From an uncultured Clostridia bacterium (GTDB lineage Bacteria; Bacillota; Clostridia; Christensenellales; UBA1242), in NCBI GenBank assembly GCA_944350115.1, contig CALVNZ010000003.1, positions 49,280-113,279 of the forward strand: 64,000 bases of DNA, given 5' to 3'. The position numbers and the translations under genes were made by a program. Below the pieces are notes generated by a model. It saw only the letters and a program-made list of their open reading frames with translations, was not told where the DNA came from and searched no databases. Shown here in pieces: positions 35,322 through 42,530 of this stretch (its first letter is position 1; every line of letters begins with the position of its first letter).

Positions 35322-35340
35322 CAACACTTTTGTTGTGTTG
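35322..35340. promoter_or_regulatory. Inverted repeat upstream of the HTH gene
   Basis: CAACAC and GTGTTG flank TTTTGTT. It lies 24 bp before the -10 box of the next gene, where an operator would be expected. It has no T-run. Confidence 0.4.
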
Positions 35341-35375
35341 ATGTATTTTTCTTTGTAAAGATGTAAAATTATTAT

Positions 35376-35579
35376 ATGTTGATATTTGCTCAAAGATTAA
35401 AAGAGCTTAGGCTTGAAAAGAAATTGTCTACAATGGCACTAGGCAAAGAGATTGGCGTTAGTGACATGACTATTTGTCGCTGGGAAAACAATGTCAATGA
35501 TGTTAAAGGGGAAGAACTAGCAAAACTTGCAAAATTCTTCGATGTTTCAACTGATTATTTGCTGGGGCTCGAAGATTGA
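35376..35579 (+). CDS. Small Xre/Cro-type HTH regulator
   Basis: A 67-residue protein that is almost all one HTH_3 domain: 'FAQRLKELRLEKKLSTMALG', recognition region 'IGVSDMTICRWENNVNDVKG', and the typical end 'LAKFFDVSTDYLLGLED'. It probably binds DNA as a dimer; the inverted repeat upstream may be its own operator. No ribosome binding site: TAAAAT (35364-35369) ends 6 nt before the ATG. A terminator follows, so it is a single-gene unit next to the tRNA duplication. Confidence 0.85.
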   Translation: MLIFAQRLKELRLEKKLSTMALGKEIGVSDMTICRWENNVNDVKGEELAKLAKFFDVSTDYLLGLED

Positions 35580-35598
35580 TTTTTTAGGTTTTGATTAT

Positions 35599-35621
35599 AG
35601 ACGCTTAATGCGTCTTTTTTT
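35599..35621 (+). terminator. Intrinsic terminator of the HTH gene
   Basis: AGACGC and GCGTCT with loop TTAAT, then a T-run. Confidence 0.85.
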
Positions 35622-35641
35622 GTCCCATTTAAATAATCTTA

Positions 35642-35649
35642 TGTCGAAA
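35642..35649 (+). promoter_or_regulatory. 0A-box-like site
   Basis: TGTCGAAA matches the Spo0A box core TGTCGAA. It lies 76 bp upstream of the -35 of a gene that itself encodes a Spo0A-type DNA-binding domain. Confidence 0.4.
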
Positions 35650-35679
35650 ATTTGCTCTAAAATTATAAATATGGCGAAT

Positions 35680-35720
35680 TTTGTAAATAATTTGTAAATT
35701 TTTTACAATTTTTTACAAAA
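35680..35720. promoter_or_regulatory. Symmetric TTGTAAA/TTTACAA cluster
   Basis: TTGTAAA occurs at 35681-35687 and 35692-35698, and its reverse TTTACAA at 35702-35708 and 35712-35718. The four sites are spaced 10-11 bp and end just before the -35 box. This looks like an operator for a protein that binds along one face of the helix. Confidence 0.5.
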
Positions 35721-35724
35721 ATGC

Positions 35725-35753
35725 TTGGCTAATTTTTTTTATTTATGTATAAT
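35725..35753 (+). promoter_or_regulatory. Sigma-A promoter of the Spo0A-domain gene
   Basis: TTGGCT (35725-35730), 17 bp, TATAAT (35748-35753); AAAGGAGG and ATG 35775 follow. Confidence 0.78.
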
Positions 35754-35774
35754 AAGGCTGTGAAAGGAGGAATT

Positions 35775-36167
35775 ATGACGGATTTTGAAATTTTTTCTAG
35801 GGAAGAGGTGACAAAGATTTTGCTTGAACTTGGCATTCCTGCAAACTTACAAGGTTTTAGATGTTTGCAAAAATGCGTTTTAAAAGTTATAAACAACCCT
35901 ATGATGTTGAGAAAGGTTACAAGAGACTTATATCCAAAAGTAGGAAAAGATTTTGCGATTGATGGTTCGGTGGTTGAAAGAAGCATGCGCCACTCAACTG
36001 AAATAGGTTACAACAAAACAGGTTTCAAGTCGCTTTGCAATCTTTTTAAGACAGACGTTGTTTGGGATTACAAACCAACCAGCAGTGAACTTATTGCTTT
36101 GATTGCCGAGTATGTTAGATTTAAAGCAGAGAAAAACGGAATTAAACAAGAACCTTTTGAAGATTAA
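35775..36167 (+). CDS. Stand-alone Spo0A C-terminal DNA-binding domain protein
   Basis: A 130-residue protein that aligns over almost its whole length with the effector domain of Spo0A: 'VTKILLELGIPANLQGFRCL', then 'VTRDLYPKVGKDFAIDGSVV' and 'ERSMRHSTEIGYN' (the region of the recognition helix), and 'KPTSSELIALIAEYVRFK'. The N-terminal phosphorylation (receiver) domain of Spo0A is missing and the start is well defined by AAAGGAGG, so it was never fused here. It may compete with or act beside full Spo0A at 0A boxes. Activity would not depend on the phosphorelay. Full-length spo0A is not in the window. Confidence 0.85.
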   Translation: MTDFEIFSREEVTKILLELGIPANLQGFRCLQKCVLKVINNPMMLRKVTRDLYPKVGKDFAIDGSVVERSMRHSTEIGYNKTGFKSLCNLFKTDVVWDYKPTSSELIALIAEYVRFKAEKNGIKQEPFED

Positions 36168-36202
36168 GAAACTTTTTTATTTTTTTAGCATAACTAGTTG
36201 TT

Positions 36203-37465
36203 ATGAAATATATTTATTTTATTGGAATTTGTGGCATAAGCATGTCAAGCCTTGCTGTAACGGCAAAAAGAGATGGTTTTTTTGTTCAAGGATATGATGC
36301 AAACAAAAATTGTGCACTTTTAAAACAAGAAAACATTTCAGTGACTGATGAGCTTGAATTTGATGAAATAAAAAAAGCTGACATGATTGTTTATTCTTCC
36401 GCTTTTAACGAAAATTTCCCTTTAATCAGCTATGCTAAATCATTACATAAAAAGTGTTTAGTAAGAGGTGAATTTTTAGCATGGCAAGCTCAAAAATTTG
36501 AAAACGTTATTGCAGTTGCAGGTGCTCATGGAAAGTCCACTGTTGCTGCAATGATTTACACTATTTTAGATGTCGCGGGGCAAAATCCGTCTTTGCATTT
36601 AGGGGCTTTTTTAAAAAAAGAAAAGTCCAATTTTGTTTTAAATGGCACGAAGTTTTTTGTGACAGAAGCTTGTGAATATCATGATAATTTTTTGTTTTTA
36701 AAACCAAAAATTTCAGTGATAACAAACATACAAAAAGAGCATTTAGATTATTTTAAAAATTTTGAAAATTTAAAAAAATCGTTTTATAAATTTAAAAACA
36801 ATAGTGAGTTTTGCATAGATAAAACATATTTAAAAGCTGGCAAAGCATATTTTGATAGATTTGGAAGGCTTTGTTTTTCAGTTTTTAAAAACAAAAGAAA
36901 AATATTTGATTTGTCGCTTAAAGTTTCAGGAATTTACAATAAAAACGATGCCATTTTTGCAATTGAAGTGTGTCAAAAAATTGGTGTGCCGTTGTGTTTT
37001 ATTAAACTTGGGTTAGAAAGTTTTGAAGGGATTGAAAAAAGGTTTGAAAAAGTTTTTTGCAAAAGCAAATGCTTTTTAGATTATGCACATCATCCAAAGG
37101 AGATTGATGCAGTATTGCATACATGTGAACTTATTCAAGGCAAAAAAGTTGCAGTTTTTCAACCTCATACGTATTCCAGAACTAGAAATTTTTTAAATGA
37201 CTTTGTTGATGTGCTATCTAAATTTGATGAAGTAATTTTATACAAAACTTTTCCAGCGAGAGAAAAGGAAGACAGAAATGTTGAAAAAAAATTATTTTTA
37301 GAAATTTTAAAGAAAAAAAAGTGCTGTTTGTTCTATGATTTAAACTTGCTTATTAAAAAACTTAATTCTTTTGCCCGTGAAGATAATTTGTTAATAATGG
37401 GAGCAGGGGATTTGCCAGAAAGGTTGCAATCTTCTCAATTTATTTGCAGAGATCTAAAAATTTAG
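36203..37465 (+). CDS. murC: UDP-N-acetylmuramate--L-alanine ligase
   Basis: A 420-residue Mur ligase starting the stem peptide. N-terminal 'YFIGICGISMSSLAVTAK' is the MurC UDP-binding motif; the P-loop is 'GAHGKSTVAAMI' near residue 107 (usual GTHGKT); 'EACEYHDNFLFLKP' and 'DYAHHPKEI' are MurC-specific, and 'FQPHTYSRT' follows. It lies about 27 kb from the murE-murD-ftsW group. No ribosome binding site is seen; TAACTA ends 6 nt before the ATG, but the -35 is poor. It follows the Spo0A-domain gene by 35 bp without a terminator. Confidence 0.95.
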   Translation: MKYIYFIGICGISMSSLAVTAKRDGFFVQGYDANKNCALLKQENISVTDELEFDEIKKADMIVYSSAFNENFPLISYAKSLHKKCLVRGEFLAWQAQKFENVIAVAGAHGKSTVAAMIYTILDVAGQNPSLHLGAFLKKEKSNFVLNGTKFFVTEACEYHDNFLFLKPKISVITNIQKEHLDYFKNFENLKKSFYKFKNNSEFCIDKTYLKAGKAYFDRFGRLCFSVFKNKRKIFDLSLKVSGIYNKNDAIFAIEVCQKIGVPLCFIKLGLESFEGIEKRFEKVFCKSKCFLDYAHHPKEIDAVLHTCELIQGKKVAVFQPHTYSRTRNFLNDFVDVLSKFDEVILYKTFPAREKEDRNVEKKLFLEILKKKKCCLFYDLNLLIKKLNSFAREDNLLIMGAGDLPERLQSSQFICRDLKI

Positions 37466-37472
37466 CTATAAT
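37444..37472 (+). promoter_or_regulatory. Promoter inside the 3' end of murC
   Basis: TTGCAG (37444-37449), 17 bp, TATAAT (37467-37472), just before the CofE-like gene. Confidence 0.65.
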
Positions 37473-37488
37473 AATTTTAGAGGTAAAT

Positions 37489-38670
37489 ATGAGAACTTAC
37501 GGCACATGTGCTTATGGAGTTAGAGCTCCGATAATTAGACCAAAAGATGATTTAGTTAAAATTGTTGCAGATTGTGTTTGCGAAACAGCTAAACAAAAAA
37601 ATATTAAATTTAAAGACAAAGATATTATTGCTGTGACAGAAGCAGTTGTTGCAAAGAGTCAAGGCAATTTTGCAAGTGTTAAAGACATTGCAAAAGACGT
37701 TCGAAAAAAAGTTGGCAAAGGAAAAGTCGGCCTTGTTTTTCCTATTCTTTCACGCAACCGATTTGCCGCTATTTTGGAAGGGATTGTTGCCGGAGTTGAC
37801 GAAATTGTCGTTCAACTTTCTTATCCATTTGATGAAGTGGGTAACCCCCTTGTTTCTATAGACAAGCTCTATGAATTAGGCATTCATAATTTTAACAAAG
37901 CTTTTACCAGTGAAGAATTTTACAAACTTGTTAAAAATGTCGAACATCCTTTTACAAATGTTGACTACATTGAAGAATATGCAAAAATTTGTGGCAAAAA
38001 AGGAAAAATTATTTTAAGCAATGATCCTATTGAAATTTTAAAATACACTGACAAAGTTATTTGCGCAGACATTCATTCAAGAAAAAGAAATAAAAAGCTT
38101 TTGCTTAGTAATGGTGCAAAATTAGTTTTAAACCTAGATGAAATTTTAAATAAAAAATCTATTTTGCATGGTTATCATGAACAATTTGGAGTTTTGGGTT
38201 CAAATAGGTCAAAAGAGGGAACAATAAAATTATTCCCAAGAGATTGTCAAAAATTTGTTGATGATTTGCAGGCAGAAATGAAAAAAAGAACTTCAGTAAA
38301 TTTTGAATGTTTAGTTTATGGTGACGGAGCTTTTAAAGATCCAGTAGGTGGAATTTGGGAACTTGCAGACCCAGTTGTAAGTCCTGCTTACACGAGTGGT
38401 CTTGAAGGCACGCCTAATGAGATCAAATTTAAATTCGTTGCAGACAATGAGCTTGCTGGTTTAAAAGGCGAAAAAGCCGTTGAAGAAATGAAAAAAATTA
38501 TTGCTGGGAAAGAAACTTTAAACAAAGATCATGAAATGTCAATTGGCACAACTCCGCGAAGAATCACCGATCTTGTTGGCTCACTTTCAGACCTTGTCAG
38601 TGGAAGTGGAGATAAAGGAACGCCTATTGTTTTGATTACAGGATATTTTGATAATTATTCAGCAGAATAA
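37489..38670 (+). CDS. CofE-like (F420-0:L-glutamate ligase family) amide ligase
   Basis: A 393-residue protein of the F420_ligase fold: 'GVRAPIIRPKDDLVKIVADC', 'FKDKDIIAVTEAVVAKSQGN' (the GTP/metal region), then 'VYGDGAFKDPVGGIWELADP', typical of the CofE-like family in Firmicutes. True F420 synthesis is not known in these bacteria and no other cof/fbi gene is present, so the acceptor substrate is unknown. The place directly after murC makes a peptidoglycan or nucleotide-peptide substrate thinkable. ATG 37489 has AGAGGT 4 nt upstream, and its own promoter lies in the murC tail. Confidence 0.78.
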   Translation: MRTYGTCAYGVRAPIIRPKDDLVKIVADCVCETAKQKNIKFKDKDIIAVTEAVVAKSQGNFASVKDIAKDVRKKVGKGKVGLVFPILSRNRFAAILEGIVAGVDEIVVQLSYPFDEVGNPLVSIDKLYELGIHNFNKAFTSEEFYKLVKNVEHPFTNVDYIEEYAKICGKKGKIILSNDPIEILKYTDKVICADIHSRKRNKKLLLSNGAKLVLNLDEILNKKSILHGYHEQFGVLGSNRSKEGTIKLFPRDCQKFVDDLQAEMKKRTSVNFECLVYGDGAFKDPVGGIWELADPVVSPAYTSGLEGTPNEIKFKFVADNELAGLKGEKAVEEMKKIIAGKETLNKDHEMSIGTTPRRITDLVGSLSDLVSGSGDKGTPIVLITGYFDNYSAE

Positions 38671-38693
38671 ACTTCAGATTAAAGGGGGAAAAT

Positions 38694-40745
38694 ATGGAAA
38701 AAAAACTTGAGCCTTTGTTCACGCCTTGGAAGATTGGCAATGTCGAAATTAAAAACAGATTTGTCGTTTGTCCTATGGGCGGAACATCTTTGTTTGGTTG
38801 GATGGAACCACATCATTTTGATAAAGACGCAGCAGAATTTTTCTTAAATCTTGCTAAAAATGATGCTGGACTCATTATTCCAGGGATTGCACCTTTACGC
38901 AATTTAATGGGTGGGCAATGGCTTTATAAATGTAAACGCGCATTTAAAAAATTAAAGCCATATATGGAAGAAATTCACAAAACAGGCGCAAAACTGTTTA
39001 TTCAACTCACGGCAGGGTTTGGAAGATCTTTTTCAATTCCGACGATGTTTGTTCCTATGCTTAAAAACAAGTTTTTAGGAGCACTTTTAAAACCTATTAT
39101 GAATTTATCATACATCACTGCTTCTCCAAGTCCATTGCCTTCTCGATGGGCGGAGGGTGTCACTTGCCGTCAACTAAAAAAAGTTGAAATAGAAAAAATG
39201 ATTTCGGCATTTGCTAAAACTGCGAAACTTTGCAAAGATGCAGGCGTCGATGGAGTGGAAGTTCACGCGGTGCATGAAGGATATTTGCTGGACCAATTTA
39301 CAACAGAATATACAAATCGCCGTGAAGACGAATATGGCGGAAGTTTTGAAAATAGATATCGTTTTGCTGTTGAAGTTGTTAAAGCAATTAAAAACGAATG
39401 TGGGCAAGATTTTCCTGTTTCAGTAAGATACTCTGCTGTAAGCAAAACAAAAGGCTTTTGTGAAGGTGCAATGCCTGGTGAAAAATTCAAAGAAGTGGGC
39501 AGAGATTTGAAAGAAAGCGAAAAAGCTGCTAAATATTTGCAAGACGCCGGATATGATATGCTCAACACAGATAATGGCACATATGATGCGTGGTATTGGG
39601 CGCATCCACCAGCTTATATGCCAGATAATTGCAACGTGGAAGAAGTGGCACATATTCGAAAATTTGTTGAAATTCCTGTTGTTTGTGCTGGAAAGATGCA
39701 ACCAGAAGTTGGCGCACAACTTGTCAAAGAAGGAAAAATTGATGGGGTTGGTTTTGCTAGACAATTTTTAGTGGATTGGGCTTGGGTTAAAAAATTAAAA
39801 AATGAAAAATATGATGAAATTCAACCTTGTATTCATTGTCACAATGGTTGTTTCCCACTTTCACATTATAAAGGAATTGCAAATGGTGCGTCAGTGCACG
39901 ATTCAAAACATATGTCAAGATGTGCATTAAATCCTATGACAATGCAAAACCATAAATTTGACATCAAACCAGCAAAAAAAATAAAGAAAATTGCGGTCAT
40001 CGGTGGCGGTATTGCAGGCATGGAAACGGCAAGGATTGCTTGTTTGAGAGGGCATGTTGTAACTATTTATGAAAAAACAAACCAATTGGGCGGTGTTTAC
40101 ATCGCAGCATCTAGTTTCCCATTTAAAGAGGCGGATAAAAAGCTTTTAAAGTGGTATAAAAAACAAATCGCTTCTCTTCCAATTACAGTGAAATTGAATA
40201 GCGAAATAAAAGATTTGTCAGAAATTGATGCAGATGAAGTTGTCATCGCAACAGGAAGTGTCGCTAGAAAACTTAAAGTGCCGGGCGGGGAGAAATGCAT
40301 TGAAGCTATTGAATATTTAAATGGTGCTGAAGTCGGTGAAAATGTTGTGATAATCGGCGGTGGTTTAAGCGGTTGTGAAATTGCTTATGACCTGTTTTTG
40401 AAAGGCAAAAAACCAGTTATCGTTGAAGCACAAAATGATTTGATGGTTTCAAAAGGGCTTTGCCTTGCAAATTCATCTTATTTGAGGGATTTCTTTAAAT
40501 GGAAAAAAGTCCCAGTGCATCTTGAAAGCAAAGTTTTGGAAATAGGGAAAGATTATGTTTTGATTCAAAATAAAAATGGCGAACAATTAAAAATCAAAGC
40601 GGATGACGTGATCACGTCTATCGGATATAATCCAGCACCACTTGTTCAAAAATCTAAGAAAGTTCATATTGTTGGAGACGCTTTAAAAGTTGGTAATTTA
40701 AGAACTGTGGTTTGGAGAGCTTGGGAAGTTGCAGAAAAACTTTAA
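38694..40745 (+). CDS. Old Yellow Enzyme-type NADH:flavin oxidoreductase / enoate reductase
   Basis: A 683-residue two-part enzyme. The N-terminal TIM barrel binds FMN ('LFTPWKIGNVEIKNRFVVCP', 'GVDGVEVHAVHEGYLLDQF', 'NRREDEYGGSFENRYRF'). A 4Fe-4S site is formed by Cys379, Cys382, Cys386 and probably Cys410. The C-terminal half has two dinucleotide folds ('IAVIGGGIAGMETAR' and 'VVIIGGGLSGCEIAY'). Such enzymes reduce activated C=C bonds (2-enoates, dienoyl-CoA, bile-acid or cinnamate derivatives); the substrate is not readable here. The spacing between the third and fourth Cys (23 residues) is longer than the usual 11-12. It lies 23 bp after the CofE-like gene. Confidence 0.88.
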   Translation: MEKKLEPLFTPWKIGNVEIKNRFVVCPMGGTSLFGWMEPHHFDKDAAEFFLNLAKNDAGLIIPGIAPLRNLMGGQWLYKCKRAFKKLKPYMEEIHKTGAKLFIQLTAGFGRSFSIPTMFVPMLKNKFLGALLKPIMNLSYITASPSPLPSRWAEGVTCRQLKKVEIEKMISAFAKTAKLCKDAGVDGVEVHAVHEGYLLDQFTTEYTNRREDEYGGSFENRYRFAVEVVKAIKNECGQDFPVSVRYSAVSKTKGFCEGAMPGEKFKEVGRDLKESEKAAKYLQDAGYDMLNTDNGTYDAWYWAHPPAYMPDNCNVEEVAHIRKFVEIPVVCAGKMQPEVGAQLVKEGKIDGVGFARQFLVDWAWVKKLKNEKYDEIQPCIHCHNGCFPLSHYKGIANGASVHDSKHMSRCALNPMTMQNHKFDIKPAKKIKKIAVIGGGIAGMETARIACLRGHVVTIYEKTNQLGGVYIAASSFPFKEADKKLLKWYKKQIASLPITVKLNSEIKDLSEIDADEVVIATGSVARKLKVPGGEKCIEAIEYLNGAEVGENVVIIGGGLSGCEIAYDLFLKGKKPVIVEAQNDLMVSKGLCLANSSYLRDFFKWKKVPVHLESKVLEIGKDYVLIQNKNGEQLKIKADDVITSIGYNPAPLVQKSKKVHIVGDALKVGNLRTVVWRAWEVAEKL

Positions 40746-40748
40746 TTC

Positions 40749-40778
40749 AAAAGTGGCGAAAGCCACTTTTTATTTTAT
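40749..40778 (+). terminator. Intrinsic terminator of the oxidoreductase gene
   Basis: AAGTGGC (40751-40757) pairs with GCCACTT (40762-40768) around GAAA; T-rich sequence follows. Confidence 0.85.
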
Positions 40779-40792
40779 TTGTCTATCTTAAC

Positions 40793-40821
40793 TTGACAGC
40801 GTTTTTATAAAATGTTAATAT
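40793..40821 (+). promoter_or_regulatory. Consensus promoter of sufCB, leaderless type
   Basis: TTGACA (40793-40798), 17 bp, TAATAT (40816-40821), then six bases and ATG 40828. There is no ribosome binding site. Confidence 0.85.
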
Positions 40822-40827
40822 TTTGTT

Positions 40828-41541
40828 ATGTTAAAACTTGAAAATATAAACTATTTTATCATGCAAAATGGCAAGAAAAAGCACATCTTAAAAGATGTGA
40901 ATTTGTCATTTGATGAAAATAAAATTTATGTCATAACAGGGCCAAATGGCAGTGGTAAATCAACTTTGCTTAAACTCATTATGGGCATTTTACAACCAAG
41001 TTCTGGCAAGGTTGTTTTTAATGGGAAAGACATCACAAATTTAAATATAAATGAACGCGCGAATATGGGAATGAGTTATGCTTTTCAACAACCAGTTACT
41101 TTTAAAGGTTTGAAAGTTGAAGATTTGATGAACACTGCAAGTGGCAAAAAAAATGATTTAACTTCACTTTGCTCACATCTTTCAATGGTGGGACTGTGCG
41201 CAAGAGATTATTTAAATAGACCTCTTGATTCAAAACTTTCAGGCGGGGAGTTAAAACGAATTGAACTTGCGATGGTGCTTGCACGAAAAGGCAAACTCAA
41301 TTTGTTTGATGAACCAGAAGCAGGAATTGACCTTTGGAGTTTTGAAAATTTAACATCTATTTTTAAGTCTTTAAAAAGTGCAACAAACATAATCGTAAGT
41401 CATCAAAATCGAGTTTTAGAAACTGCCGATGAAGTGATTTTGCTTAAACAAGGGAAAGTTGAAATGCTCGGCGGGTTTGAAGTTGTGTCGAAACTTATTT
41501 CGCAAGAAAAGTGCACCAAATTGCGAGGTGGTCATGAATAA
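40828..41541 (+). CDS. sufC: Fe-S assembly ATPase SufC
   Basis: A 237-residue ABC ATPase. Walker A 'TGPNGSGKSTLLKL' is at 37-50, 'SYAFQQPVTFKGL' holds the Q-loop, 'KLSGGELKRIELAMVLARK' the signature, and 'LFDEPEAGIDLWSF' Walker B with the SufC-type EAGID. It energises assembly of Fe-S clusters on the SufB scaffold, encoded next and overlapping by 8 nt. The pair forms a two-gene unit. Confidence 0.92.
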   Translation: MLKLENINYFIMQNGKKKHILKDVNLSFDENKIYVITGPNGSGKSTLLKLIMGILQPSSGKVVFNGKDITNLNINERANMGMSYAFQQPVTFKGLKVEDLMNTASGKKNDLTSLCSHLSMVGLCARDYLNRPLDSKLSGGELKRIELAMVLARKGKLNLFDEPEAGIDLWSFENLTSIFKSLKSATNIIVSHQNRVLETADEVILLKQGKVEMLGGFEVVSKLISQEKCTKLRGGHE

Positions 41542-42454
41542 AATCGAACAAGCGTTGCTTGAAAAAGTTTCAAATTTACACAAAATTCCATCTGGAGCGT
41601 TTAGTTTAAGGAGCAATGGAAAGGTTGTGAAAAGTTCAAGCACAGAAGATATTGAAATTGTTCCTAAACAAGATGGAAGCGGTGTCGATGTTTTTGTTAA
41701 GCCAAATGTCAAAAACAAAAGTTTGCATATGCCTGTCATAATAACAATGGGCGGACTAAAAGACATCGTTTATAATAGTTTTTATATTGGTGAAAATGCT
41801 GATGTGACAATAATTGCAGGATGTGGCATTCATAATTCAACTTGCAACTCGTCGCAACATGATGGTGTGCACACATTTCATTTGGAAAAAGGAAGCAAGT
41901 TAAAATACATTGAATCTCATGTTGGAGAAGGAGATGGAAAGGGTGATAAGGTTTTAAATCCTGTCACAAACATTTATCTTGCGGAAAACTCTTTTATGGA
42001 AATGGAAACAATCCAAATTGAAGGAGTTTCTTCTGCCATACGAAAAACATTTGCACAATTAACAAATGATGCAAAATTAATAATTAATGAAAAACTTATG
42101 ACAAACAAGCAAGAAAAAGCCAAAACAGAATTTAAAGTGGAACTTTTAGGTGAAAATTCAAGTGTTGAAGTTGTTAGCAGAAGTGTCGCAAAGGGCAAAT
42201 CTTATCAAGAATTCAAGTCTAATTTAATAGGACAAGGTGTGTGTTTTGGTAAAGTCGAGTGTGATGGGATATTACTTGATCATGCAAGAATAGTGTCTGT
42301 CCCAAAAATCGATGCGAAAAACTTAAATGCTACTTTAATACACGAGGCGACTATTGGCAAAATTGCCGGAGAAGAACTTGTCAAACTCATGACTCTCGGA
42401 CTTTCAAAACAAGAAGCGGAAGAACTCATTATAAAAGGCTTTTTATTTGGTTAA
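41534..42454 (+). CDS. sufB: SufB/SufD-family Fe-S scaffold protein (short)
   Basis: A 306-residue SufBD-fold protein. After a divergent N-terminus comes the beta-helix core with 'GENADVTIIAGCGIHNSTCN', 'FHLEKGSKLKYIESHVGEGD' and the conserved end 'DHARIVSVPKIDAKNLNATL' / 'HEATIGKI'. It is much shorter than E. coli SufB (about 495 residues) and there is no separate sufD, sufS or sufU next to it. The two-gene sufCB layout resembles the minimal SMS-type systems described in archaea and anaerobic bacteria. ATG 41534 overlaps the sufC stop. Confidence 0.87.
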   Translation: MNKIEQALLEKVSNLHKIPSGAFSLRSNGKVVKSSSTEDIEIVPKQDGSGVDVFVKPNVKNKSLHMPVIITMGGLKDIVYNSFYIGENADVTIIAGCGIHNSTCNSSQHDGVHTFHLEKGSKLKYIESHVGEGDGKGDKVLNPVTNIYLAENSFMEMETIQIEGVSSAIRKTFAQLTNDAKLIINEKLMTNKQEKAKTEFKVELLGENSSVEVVSRSVAKGKSYQEFKSNLIGQGVCFGKVECDGILLDHARIVSVPKIDAKNLNATLIHEATIGKIAGEELVKLMTLGLSKQEAEELIIKGFLFG

Positions 42455-42494
42455 TTTTAAACTTATTTAAAAAAACATTTTGTGCTATTTTTGT

Positions 42495-42524
42495 TTGACT
42501 AAAAATGTCAAAAATTGTTATAAT
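42495..42524 (+). promoter_or_regulatory. Promoter of surface gene 1, leaderless type
   Basis: TTGACT (42495-42500), 18 bp, TATAAT (42519-42524), then AAAACC and ATG 42531. Confidence 0.8.
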
Positions 42525-42530
42525 AAAACC

